Source: Aradus depressus (lineage: Eukaryota > Arthropoda > Insecta > Hemiptera > Aradidae). From it: DNA of 64,000 bases. The position numbers and the translations under genes were made by a program. The stretch is from assembly GCA_963662175.1 (NCBI GenBank), contig OY759225.1:12703601-12767600 (forward strand). Direction: 5' to 3'. The notes under the pieces were generated by a model, which was given only the letters and a program-made list of their open reading frames with translations, had not been told where the DNA came from and ran no database searches. Each line of letters begins with the position of its first letter. Positions within the stretch are counted from its first letter, which is position 1. Positions 46,781 to 58,000 of this stretch are shown here, one piece after another.

Positions 46781-47780
46781 TTATTGTTTATGACTGTGCA
46801 CGACAGCAAATATTTGAAACTAAAGCAGATGTTTACACATCAATTCTCTAGTGTCACTCACACCTTTTTTTTTTTTTTTTCAAGATTGATAGAGACGATA
46901 CCCCACTCGTCCCCCTAGTTCTAGCCCTGGAAGCCAGAAAACATGCAATCCAAGTGAAATTTCATTGATTTTTTGACCAATTACATCTCCAAAATACCGC
47001 TACTTCCAAGGGAGAAGACATATTTTTCACATGTACGACAACACTAATAATTCTATTGGAGGTTCACGTCAATGATTATAGGACCAACAGCTAAAATAAA
47101 GAAAGTCTACAAAAAACAATAGATGAAATAAGCCGACAGATTGCCCCAACTAGTTTAGTTATTAAGAAACGAAATAACCCTGTTTCTATAGCAGTGAACA
47201 CACTCAACTAGTGGGGAGTTTACCACAATTATTATTACAAAATAGGTTTTCCCTGTAATTTGCTGTTATGGATGGTTGCTTTAACGAGTCTTTACTTGAA
47301 AACGGTAGATTTTTACAGAAAATTATCATGTAGACCGTCCATCCCAGTAAAATCATCCAAAGGTCTAGAACACTAATTTTGGCAAAATTACTTCCAATAT
47401 GTGAAGAAAAAGGTTGACCACGTGGCACAAATTCCATATACTATATTTTCTTTAAAAAAAAAAAAACATCGGCATCACGCTACATTGGCTTCAACCATAT
47501 TACATGATAGCCTTAACATATGTTGTGATGAAAAATATTTTGTGATTATCCTAGGATGAAAAAGTCGTAGAAGGATTACAAAATGTTGATAGACCTTGTG
47601 GCTCGAATCATAACAATCGAATTAATATCGATAGTTCACGTTTCTCGTATATGGGATCACCATTCCAGTTTGTGTAAATGTTTACAATGAGTCTTGAGAA
47701 AGATATTTTTCAAAATAAATAAACACGAAGCATTCGAAAATGCAGTCAATAGTCACACATCTGAATTGTGTTGTATTACC
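46781..47780. other. no feature recognised
   Basis: No exon with acceptable splice sites and no repeat unit was recognised. Confidence 0.4.
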
Positions 47781-47789
47781 AAAGTCAAT

Positions 47790-48288
47790 AGAAGTTGTAC
47801 CGCTATACCTCACGAACGGCTTGATGGATTTGATTAATTTTTTTTTTAATTTGTTCGTCATCGTCTGTGGAAGGCTATAGGCGTATTAGTACCTCAATAT
47901 CTGGTCCATCCCAGCATCCACCCACGCAATCTTTGTAACTCAAAAACCACTGCAATGATTAATGTGGGGGTCTTTTTGAATAGATAAGTTTTATCTACCG
48001 GAAGGTTAAGGTCTATTTTTTAATCAACCCCTGGTCCATCCCAGCATCCACTCACGCAATCTTTGTAACTCGAAAACCATTGCAACGATTAATGAGAAAT
48101 CTTTTTGAATAAATTAGTTTTAGCTCCAAAGCTAGCGTTACTACAGTTGAAGGACTATAAGCCTTATTCCATATGAATAATTGAAAATTATAACATCATG
48201 AATGTACTGTCGAGGAACTGAATAGCCTTATAGGAGATATTGGGAGAAAAGTCAAAGTTCCCAAGGCAACGCCGGGTATTACTGCTAG
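47790..48288 (+). mobile_element. Helitron relative, 3' end intact
   Basis: 48139-48288 matches the 3' end of the Helitron at 28304 (GTTGAAGGACTATAAGCCTT, AACGCCGGGTATTACTGCTAG), though the hairpin's left arm has decayed (CCAAGG). Upstream are two copies of TGGTCCATCCCAGCATCCAC. The 5' boundary is uncertain. Confidence 0.7.
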
Positions 48289-48964
48289 TAATTGATAACG
48301 CCGGAGCATGCGCAGAATGGCTAGTTTGAAGAACTGAACTGATTCAAACTCCACACACAGTCAAATAGGCTTGTCGTCAGTTCGATGTGTCACACCATTT
48401 GATGAAATTTCATCAAATCATCAGTTCATTTCTTTGGCATGATGTCATGCCATTTCTACCCCATACACGTCAGTTTGGTATGTCAGTTCGATGTGTTCAA
48501 GCCAAACTGACCGTGTATGACAGGCTTAAACGTTTAATTTTACTAAACTAATACAATTAAAGAACGCACTGAGCATAAACGTTGTGGTAAAAGTAAAGAA
48601 AATATATCATAATATTACCAAATGTAAATATAACGTAAAAAAACTGATAAAGCATTTCTTTTTTTATAATTATTTTGTAAACTGTAAACCACAGAATGCA
48701 TGGGAAACCTCGTTTTTGCATAAAATGTGTCCTAATATTTCAAAGACCATTTTCATTATTTAAAATTATGCAATCATGAAAATGTTCGAATTCCCAAGCT
48801 ATATGAAGTATTGAGGCAATTTTGTAATTAGTCAGAAATTCGATGTTGTTTTTTCACCGGAATTTCATGTGAAAAAAATATTTCTGTGTGTCTGTGAACA
48901 TGATAACTCCCGATTGGATGAATGTATCGATACGAAATTTTTAATTAAATTAAAAAAAAAAAAA

Positions 48965-50310
48965 AATCTGGCAGAGGTTCTTTACCAACTCATTGTAAAG
49001 ATATGGAGAGAGGAAAGAATACCCGAAGCTTGGAACACGAGTCTGATATGTCCCTTACTGAAAAAAGGAAGTAGGACCGAATGCTGCAATTACCGGGGCA
49101 TAGTTCAACCTGGCCCTTGAGCGAGTGATAAGGCAGGTGATGAGGAACGAGGAAGGCACCCAGATAGTCGGAGAAAACTGAGTCCTGGCGTATGCGGATG
49201 ACGTGGCCTTCTTAGGAAACAGCCCAGAAGAAGTTAATAGTAAGGCGGGCAAACTACTTAAGCACAGCTGCAGAGTAGGGCTGGAAGTTAATGTCGACAA
49301 GAGCGACTACCTTATAGTCAGTAAGAATATCCATCTGGAGCAGGAATTAAATGTGGGGACCTTCTCCTTCCCAAGAGTTGAGAACTTCAGATATCTCGGG
49401 TCCACGGTAACTAGCATTTTTTTTTTTTTTTTTTTTTTTTTTATTATAGGTGCCCCTGACCCCCAGAAGGGGGGTCGGTCACATCACCCTATATCTTCCT
49501 ATGTTTATATTTATATGTATCAATACTTTATATATACAATATTTACGGACGGTCGTGGACCGGCTCGATGACTACGGTCCATGGTCGTCTTTGGTAGTTT
49601 TCGGCGCTTCACACCGAGTGAGCTCGAGATTTTGTCAAGGGTTCTTTTCTGCCTGCTTCCCTAAGCCGGGGGCTGTCGCCGCAGCGCCTGTCGGCGGTCG
49701 GCGGGGCCCTCGGCGCCGGGTAACTAGCATCAACTCGATGTTGGAGGAGGTGGACTGGAGACTTCTGCAGGTCCAAAGGGCGTATTTCTCTGTCATCAAG
49801 CTGCTACGGTCCAGAGCCTTGTCAAGGAACCTGAAGTATAGGATCTACAGCTCCATGGTAAAGCCCGTTCTGATCTATGGGTGTGAAACCTGGACCCTGA
49901 CCTCACATCTCGAGAAACGTTTCCAGACGTTTGAAAATAAAGTGCTGAGGAAAATAGCAGGTCCGGTCAAGGATAGAGAAGCCCAAGAGTGGAGGATCAG
50001 AACCAACAGCGAGCTGAGAGACATCTTCTGGCAACACCCGACCGTAGTTGCAGATATAAAATCACGGCGCTTAAGATGGGCTGGAGACGTGGTGAGAAGC
50101 GGACAGCAGACAGCCATAGGACGCATCATGGACGCTCAGATCCAAGGAGCCAGATCACGAGGAAGACCACGGCTGAGGTGGACTGACCTGGTGAAGAAGG
50201 ATGCTGTGGAACACCACGTGGTGAACTGGCGACCGGTGGCGCACGACAGATCGCGGTAGAGAAGGCTAGTGTGGGCGGCTAAGGATCTTCAGGGTTCGTC
50301 GCCAACGGAG
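48965..50310 (+). pseudogene. LINE reverse transcriptase, deleted and split by a retroposon
   Basis: [20 protein letters not shown] and [15 protein letters not shown] are the start of a LINE reverse transcriptase. A deletion joins this to [16 protein letters not shown] and, after a stop, LAYADDVAFLGNSPEEVNSK with the catalytic YADD. The frame resumes after the insert at 49418-49718 with SMLEEVDWRLLQVQRAYFSV, VLIYGCETWTL and RRLRWAGDVVRSG-RGRPRLRW, the usual 3' end of these proteins. Deletion, stop and insertion make it nonfunctional. Confidence 0.88.
49418..49718 (-). mobile_element. poly-A retroposon inserted in the LINE, 12-bp duplication
   Basis: GGTAACTAGCAT lies on both sides (49406-49417 and 49719-49730). 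The element reads on the minus strand from a GC-rich head (CCCGGCGCCGAGGGCC) to an A run of about 25. No family is recognised; it shares a GGGTGAT-ACCG stretch before the tail with 19310-19461. Confidence 0.88.
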
Positions 50311-50334
50311 TAAGAGTAAGAAATTTTAAATTTA

Positions 50335-50735
50335 TTCAGAATCCTCTCCATTGAGGAAAATTTGACTGAAAATCAATAGGTGTCGTCCTTATGGGGTTTT
50401 GGATACACATAAAATACCGTATGGATACATTCATTCTATCGGCAGCTTGAGCTTTTGTGCTATGCCCCTCCGCTAATCTCCCTTTCGTTTGACCGATTTG
50501 GCTCAATATCAACAGGTGTTGTCCTTAGACGATTCTGGATACACACATACAATTTCGTGTCGATACAATCATTCTATAGGGAATTATCGGTGTTTCCAGA
50601 CAGAAATATGTTTTTTTCACTTTTGGAATCTGTTCGGAAAACATGAAATTTCCCTGAACTGTGCATGTGTGCCTGTTAGGACGATAACTCCTGATAGAAT
50701 GAATGTATTGACTGTAACTCAAAAATCCTAGTAAC
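50335..50735. repeat. family D repeat, plus then minus copy
   Basis: Plus orientation to about 50640 (GATACATTCATTCTATCGG), then reversed (GATAACTCCTGATAGAATGA). Confidence 0.55.
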
Positions 50736-50739
50736 TACG

Positions 50740-52290
50740 AATGTAATGAATGTTTTGACACCAAAATGAATATATGGATTCGTAAGTCAACTATTGATTT
50801 TTAGCACAGATTGTTGATTGGTTTGGACTTGACTAGTTAATCATTCAGTCAGATCCGTCTATATTAGTATGATCACCTGATACAGTAGAAGTTGAGTAAT
50901 ATGTGAGAGTTCGTTTGTAAACATGGAGCGAGCATTACAAAACAATGGTCGTCTATAATTGTGTCGTACGATATCAAATGCACGGACTGACCGGATAATA
51001 AGGTTATTGGTTCCAAGGCAGGAGGATATAGACTTGTACGACACATTTTACCAAGCTGAGGTCAACATTAGGCGATAACTCTTTGGAAACATTATGCTTT
51101 TTAAGGGCATATTTTATAGCATAAATATGTTAGCTGTAAAATTGATTGTATTTTTTTTTTTTTTTTTTCAGAAATAATTTTTTTAAACTTACATATTTAG
51201 GTGTTATTTTGATCAATACCGAAAATTTCGTTAACATCGGGATAGAAAGTGTTGAATTCCGAAATTTTGGGATCAAGTTCCAATCCTGGGATTGCAATCC
51301 CTACCCTTTTACGCTTTGCATAATGCATGAACGCCCTTTTGGACTTAACACAAACTAGAGCAGAAAGAACACCATAACTCGGCTCTTTATAGATCGACAT
51401 CCTTTTCCAATTAACTATCCTCCATGTAAATCTGTAAAAAAAAGTTTAAAAAAATCGTGATATATATATAAGTAAATCCTTAAATTTTTACATAACACAA
51501 CTAGATATTACATAATACATAAACTGTTGGGAGTCAAATATTACATCAGGATTAGGTAATGAATACACTTCTTAAATTGTTATTTAAAAATCGTTTTGGG
51601 GGCTTCTATTTCTATGGGAGTTGTTAATGTGAAGATAAATGAGGCCATTGTGAAACACGGCTAAACGATAGTACTATTAGTCTGCAAGTCTATGATTCCT
51701 ATATCCGGTGTCGAGACAAGAGACCTTTCTTAGTGTTGCAGAACTCCTTTAACTGAAAAAAAAAAAAAAGCTGAAGCGGGTGAGAGTAAACCCAGTAAAA
51801 ATTACGATTACAATTTTTTTTTTTTTTTTTTTAATTTACAAATAGTTATTGTACATATTTACAACTATATACAAATAAATACAACAAGCAAATGTCCTGA
51901 TAAAGAGATAATGGCTATGTCAAAATGTCATGAGGGGAGAAATCACCCAGTGGTGACACTCCCTAGTCACTGTTTTTCTCTCGTTTGTAGCTAATCACTG
52001 GCACTGCTGATTTATTTGATTATTTTGCTATGGAGAAGTACATTTCCGGTGTTTCACACGTTTTTTTAAATATTATTCATTTTTGAATTCAATTTATCAA
52101 AAAATAATTATAATTAATATAATTCCGAAGAAGAAACAACAACTAAATTTTTTTTTTAACCAAATAATTAACTTCCTAAGGGAAGTTATATGTAATATAG
52201 TAAAAATGCCAACAACGATTAAGATACTGACACACAACTTCAGGCCTTTTTACATGTATAAGTACTTCGTATAACTGAGAAATAAAGAAT
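50740..52290. other. no gene recognised
   Basis: AT-rich, with T runs near 51150-51168 and 51815-51832; nothing else is supported. Confidence 0.4.
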
Positions 52291-52295
52291 ATATA

Positions 52296-52634
52296 GAGGG
52301 CGCCGGTAGCTCAGTGGTATGCGTGCTTGACTTCTGAGCTCAAGGTTGTGGGTTCGTAACCCGACCGAGGCCCTTAGTTTATTTTATCTGGGAGGTAAAA
52401 TAAACTTGAGCACGCCGTCCTTCGAATGGGACGTTAAGCTATGGTCCCGAGCCTGTACGATGTCAGATACTCGTTAAAGATCCCTACTCTAGATGAATAA
52501 AAATTTAGGGTAGGCAAAATTTAGGACTCCCACAGTAGAGTCGGGCTCATGTCCACCAAAGAGCGCTCTGGTAGTAGGCGATATGACCTCGTAGTTAAAG
52601 CCCGGGCATGAGTCATAAAACCTAACCTAAACCT
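52296..52634 (+). mobile_element. SINE-1, full-length
   Basis: Head and tail complete, flanked by AATATATAG; about 10 bp deleted near CCACCAAAGAGCGC. Confidence 0.92.
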
Positions 52635-52663
52635 AAATAATATATAGATAGTTTGGGGCTTAC

Positions 52664-52778
52664 CTTGACCTCAGGGTGGTTACAACACTGAAGAGGAGGC
52701 CAATGTCACGAATTTCATCTTTCTCTCTTAACTTCCACATCCTGGTTACAGTAGTCTCCTGCACGAGTCTGGAGGCAA
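52664..52778 (-). other. possible orphan exon, gene unknown
   Basis: A GC-richer stretch in an AT-rich region reads on the minus strand as VASRLVQETTVTRMWKLREK then DEIRDIGLLFSVVTTLRS and ends at a good GTAAGC donor in phase 2. Acceptor choices are AG at 52779-52780 or 52769-52770. I do not recognise the protein. Its phase fits the segment at 40510-40672. Confidence 0.4.
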
Positions 52779-53315
52779 CTTTAAAACAATATTTAAGTTT
52801 ATGAATTAAATTTTTCAGTATACATTCACTTCCCCAGCTATACGATGTATAGAAAAAGTTATGAAATCTACCAATAATTCGATGCTTAATTTTCAATGGA
52901 ATTCCATGTTTTTCAACGTGATATATACGATAGATCCTGAGAATTATGAAAAAATTTATCGACACGAAATTTTATGTGTATCTAGAAACTACTAAGGACT
53001 ACACCTATATTGAATTTCAGTCAAATCAGACATAGGGAAGGGGGATTAGGGAGATGCTTAATACAAAAGCTCGTATAACTATTTATGCTATTAACATTAC
53101 TGTTATTTGTTCGTTTATATTTATATACATAAATATGTGTCTGCATTTCGCTCATTGTACTGAGGAGAAAATATTGTAAGTGAAAAAAAAGAAACAAATA
53201 AAAAATATTTAGAATTAAATAATTTAATAAAAATGTTGTCTGCTGTATTCATTAGTATTATTAATTATATATTAATTTATTTTATTTTTAAGATTTGTTT
53301 TCGTTTAATCTTTAA

Positions 53316-53346
<31 letters not shown>

Positions 53347-53883
53347 AAGCGGTGTCACTGGAAAATGAGTTAGAAGTCAAAAATGCCAACAACGATTAAG
53401 AAACTGACATGAATCAAATTTTAACTTTAAACATTATTTATATAGTTTTTTTACAGTCGAATTTGGTGTACTTTTAACTTTTTTTTTAAATTCTTATCTC
53501 ATTGAATTTTCCGTTTCACCTTTGTATGCGTACCTTTGTACTTTTAATGTCTCACAATTTATTTTTTGGTCTTTACGACCTAAAAAATAGTGGAAAAAAT
53601 GGGAAAAACTCCGACATCAGTATCCAAAAATGTTATATAACATTTTTATTATTTAAATATTTTGAGTATAACTTTTAATGTACAATAAAAATAACTACTT
53701 ATCTTAAATTTATTGATGATTTTTATTGTAGTGAATTTTTTTCTTATAATAATAATATTCTTTATGCAGAACCTATGAAAGATATATTTTTTTATGCAAA
53801 TTTATTTGTGTTTTTCATAACATTTCAAATATATATATTGTTGAAATTTTATATATCGGGTCCTTTCACAAGTCAAGAACTTG

Positions 53884-54043
53884 CTATTCTTCGGCAACTT
53901 TAGGCCTTCCAGGACGAGCCCCGTCTTCGAGCGTTTCGTCGCCTTGACGAAATTTGGAAAACCAAAATTGAGATTTACGTTCAGAGACAGCCTTCTCACC
54001 AAACACGGAGCATATTTTTCGAGCGGCCACAGTAGCTTTTAAG
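53884..54043 (-). pseudogene. mariner transposase N-terminal fragment
   Basis: Reads KATVAARKICSVFGEKAVSE then RKSQFWFSKFRQGDETLEDG and ARPGRPKVAEE followed by a stop. This is the helix-turn-helix pair of mariner transposases (AAR-IC-x-G, W-F-x-x-F-R-x-G-D, D-x-R-x-GRP). The catalytic domain is absent. Confidence 0.85.
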
Positions 54044-54151
54044 CCGAGTTTAAACTAATAAAGTAAAATCAACCTAATTTTAATTTCAATTCAAACCATT
54101 TTAATAAATTTGTTTGAACGTCTAGCAGTGACTGGATTAAAATATTATACT

Positions 54152-54360
54152 GGGGGCCATGGTGGCCGTGCGGGCTAGAGCGTAGGGCTTTGATCGCATG
54201 GTCTCACCATGGTTTGCGGGTTCGAATCCCGTCCGGGAGTGAGTTTTATTTCGTAGATAGAACTCCCTCCCGGGGTCATGGATGTCATAAATATAACTAT
54301 ATAACACATTGACATGGCTAATATGCACCGTACATAAAGCCGAAAAAAAAAAAAAAAAAA
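54152..54360 (+). mobile_element. SINE-2, tRNA-derived with poly-A tail
   Basis: Box B GCGGGTTCGAATCCCG is perfect; the head (CCATGGTGGCCGTGCGGGCT, AGAGCGTAGGGC) is tRNA-like; ends in 18 A. A different family from SINE-1. Confidence 0.75.
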
Positions 54361-54888
54361 CTGTTTTCACGGTTAGTTAACAATGCTGTTTACATTATCG
54401 CATTGGAATTAGAATCATAACAAAGACATTACCGTCAAAATAAACATACCTTTATGAAAAACAACGACAGAACTTTTGAAAGGACCATATATAATACACA
54501 TGAATTAGCTTATAAAAATATAAACGTCCCACAACGTTTGCGTAAAGAATGTTATCATCAATATAAGGAAATAAATTTCTACAGTAAATATCAGCAAATT
54601 GATTGTAGATACATAGTTAGCATTCTTATATATAAAAGCTATAATTAAATAATTATTTGAATAAGTGAATTGGTATTTGTGTAATCAATTATTGATGAAC
54701 ATCGTACGATGTTATTTCTATTCATTGTAACATATTTAGATACTGATGACGGGGGTCTATTTAATGGGTTGTAAAGATAAATATGTATGGTAATCTAAGT
54801 TATAACATTTGTTATAAGTACTTATATAATCACTTTTTATGAGATTATTTACGTTGTATTATATTTACAGACGGAATTATAAAACACA

Positions 54889-54900
54889 ATGACGAGATGA
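54889..54900 (+). promoter_or_regulatory. 4-codon upstream ORF overlapping the PLB1 start
   Basis: ATGACGAGATGA is a minimal upstream ORF whose stop overlaps the main ATG (ATGA). If this stretch is transcribed, ribosomes must leak past or re-initiate to make the lipase. Seen in sequence; its effect is inferred. Confidence 0.4.
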
Positions 54901-55010
54901 CCAATACCTGGGTGGTGTTGGTTCCTCATTTCATGGTCCTCGCATCATCATATGGACATTATGATGACAATACCTTCCGTTTTGTACCTTATGATGTCGC
55001 CTCCTATTTG
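54897..55010 (+). CDS. PLB1: PLB1 exon with start codon and signal peptide
   Basis: ATG at 54897 opens 38 codons: MTNTWVVLVPHFMVLASSYG (signal peptide), then HYDDNTFRFVPYDVASYL and a GTAAAT donor in phase 0. A likely acceptor, TTACAG, ends at 54870, so this exon would begin with a 26-nt 5' untranslated stretch. Confidence 0.78.
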
Positions 55011-58000
55011 GTAAATATATGTGCATAATTTTTAATTTAATTTTATAAATCTAAGAGTATAATTTTTCAGCAACAACCCCTATCTTCAGTCCATTAAATA
55101 AGAGGGTTGAAAATCGGATCTACAAACTCATATCGACTACTACCAGAAAGCTCTTTCGTCGCTCTCGTGGACGAACCTATCATGGGAGTCCTAAATGTGC
55201 CCTAAATTTTTATTCACCTAGGGCAGGGGTATTTTACGAGTACCTGACATCGTACAGGCTCGGGGCCATCGCTTAACGTCCCATCCAAAAGACGGCGTGC
55301 TTAAGTTGATTTTACTTCCCAGGTAAAACAAACTAAGGGCCTTGGCCGGGTTTCGAACCCACTATCTTGAGCTCAGAAGGCAAGCACGCATATCACTGAG
55401 CTATCACTAAGCGCCCTCTCTCTCTCTACATTTGTAGTTTTCTATACGTTTGTTTGTAACGTTGGCGCAAAATACTACTGAGAGGGGGATTATATTGATA
55501 TAGACGTATCCCTATATTTTTAACACTAACACTCTGAAATTTTGTGTCGATGCATTCGTGTTTTTGTGTTTTCCCTAGTCTTTCAGTTCCCTTTATCCGA
55601 TTTGACTGAAATTAGATGTTGTCCATATGAAGCTCTAGACACACATAAAATGTCTTGTCGATGAAATATATCAGTAGTTATGGCGTTCACATACATTTAT
55701 TGTTTTTAATTTTAGTTATGGTTTGACCACAAGAAATTCTAATGAAACTGAACATCGAATTTCTGACCGATTACATAATTTTCTCCATACTTTTTGTCTC
55801 TGGGGAAGTAGAAAGTAGGCTATTCATTCAATTGAATTGAGACATTCAATAGAGAGCTCTGTATAATGGAAGTCGGTTCATTACCAAATAAACACTAAGA
55901 AGTTTGTACACTGCATCGTTAACCTGAAAATCACAGAGCTATTTGTGGCAAAAGGTTAGATACAACCTTTTGTAAGTAGGTATTACAGATACGACCTTTT
56001 ATTTGTTATTAGAATTACCATAATTACAACACAAGTGATATAAGGACTGTTCTTAAGCCCTGATGTACACGACCTTTTGTCAGTGTTCAAAACAGATAGT
56101 ATGTTCCAAATATAGCAGGTCAATGTTACTTTTTGATTCTTAAAATTTTTTTTGCAGAGATATTGTGAAACACTTAATAAAAAGTAAAGACAAAAAGTAT
56201 GTTTTTAAAAAATATTGTTTATTTCACAAATATATGGGAGTACTTTCGGTTTTGCTACCATCTTTAGCCACGACTTAACAAATGCTGACAAGGCAGATTG
56301 TTAGTTTGTACATACCTAAAGGAAATCTTTACAGAGGATCACATTATACAACCTGAGGGCGCCGGTAGCTCAGTGGTATGCGTGCTTGCCTTCTGATCTC
56401 AAGATCGTGGGTTCGAAACCCGACCAAGGCCCTTAGTTTATTTTATCTGGGAGGTAAAATAAACTTAAGCACGCCGTCATTCGGATGGGACGTTAAGCAA
56501 TGGTCCCGAGCCTGTACAATGTCAGGTACTCGTTAAAGACCCCTACCCTAGGTGAATAAAAATTTAGCGTAGGCAAAATTTAGGACTCCCACAGTAGAGT
56601 CGGGCTCTTGTCCACCAGAGTGAAAGAGCGCTCTGAAAGTAGGCGATACGACCTCGTAGTTAAAGCCCGGGCATGAGTCTCAAAACCTAACCTATTAATA
56701 ATAGTGTTGTAATAAATTATTTATATAAATAATAGTGGTGTAATAAATTATTTCAGAGAGGAGGATTATTGAATGGTGAGGTGGCGGAACGACATCAGAT
56801 TCAACTTTCGTCTGATGTCAAATTTCCATGCAGTTTGGACAGATCTTTGGTGCCTCCAACCAGGGTGGACCAACTGCGCCCTGGCGATGTGTCTGTCGTG
56901 GCCGCCTTGGGCGATTCACTGATTGCAGGAAACGGTGCCACGGAGAGCAATGCCATTGGTGCTTTCATTGAGTCCAGAGGAGTGTCATGGGCTGCAGGTA
57001 ACAATAATATTTATTTACGTTAAACCATAACACAGTAATAGGTATTCGAATTTTTACATCAAAATAGCTTACAAATTATATATAAATAACGGGAATTTGA
57101 TCATTTCGCGGGTTGTATTGGTAAACGTGTTTGAAAAGTATCTATACATTAGGGTTGTTGCGGTCCGGGAAAATTCTGTCACAACTGCTCCAGTGACGCC
57201 GTTGGAGCAGTGACAATTAACCGGTCCAGTGACAGTCACAGAACCCAATTATCACAAATTTAGGCAAGAATGCTGTTATTTTTAAATCATAACTTTAATA
57301 AAAAATGATATTATGTTTATTTTATTTTCTTTGGTTATTTTATTTTATGTTCTTTGTTCCATTGTAATAAATTTCTATATTACTAATTATTGACCTACCT
57401 CTTATAATTTAATTATAGTTTTTTTTTTGTTTTTTTTCTTAGTTTTTATTCAACGTCGCATCGACTGCAGGGCCATTAGCGACGACTATTGCTTCTATAT
57501 GTCTTCGTAGAATTTTGTGTCTTGAAGGAACTGGATGAGTCCGTTGTGTTCGTCGGTGGGTGTTTGAAGTAGTTTTTTCATGTCAGTCGGTAGTTTGTAT
57601 TTGTTTCTTAATGCGGTGTAGTTTGTGCAGTTAGTCAGTATATGTTGTAAATGATTAAAACAAACTTATTTTTGAAATATTGTCTATTCCACTAAAGATA
57701 TATATATGTACGTACTTAGAAGTATATGTTGTACTGTGAGCTCTGTGTAGTCTTGGTTGCAGGAGCATGTCGGGTGTTCAAGTCCAAGAAGTAAGTAGGA
57801 ATGTGTCAGTTTCGTATGTCCAAGTCTTAGTCTTGTGATGACTACTGTGTTTCGTCTGTTCATGGTGCTTGGAGGTTTCCATGGCTTGTTTTCGTCTTTT
57901 ATTTTTCTGAGTTTGTTGTCTGTCGTCTGAGTCCATTGATTCCAGTGTTGTTCAATTTTGTTTTTGAAGTAGGTTGAAAGGTCTTGTGCTGTGTTAACTG

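Noticed and set aside
49450..50259. 269-codon open frame as one protein
   Set aside because: Its first third is the inserted retroposon; only the part after about 49730 is LINE protein.
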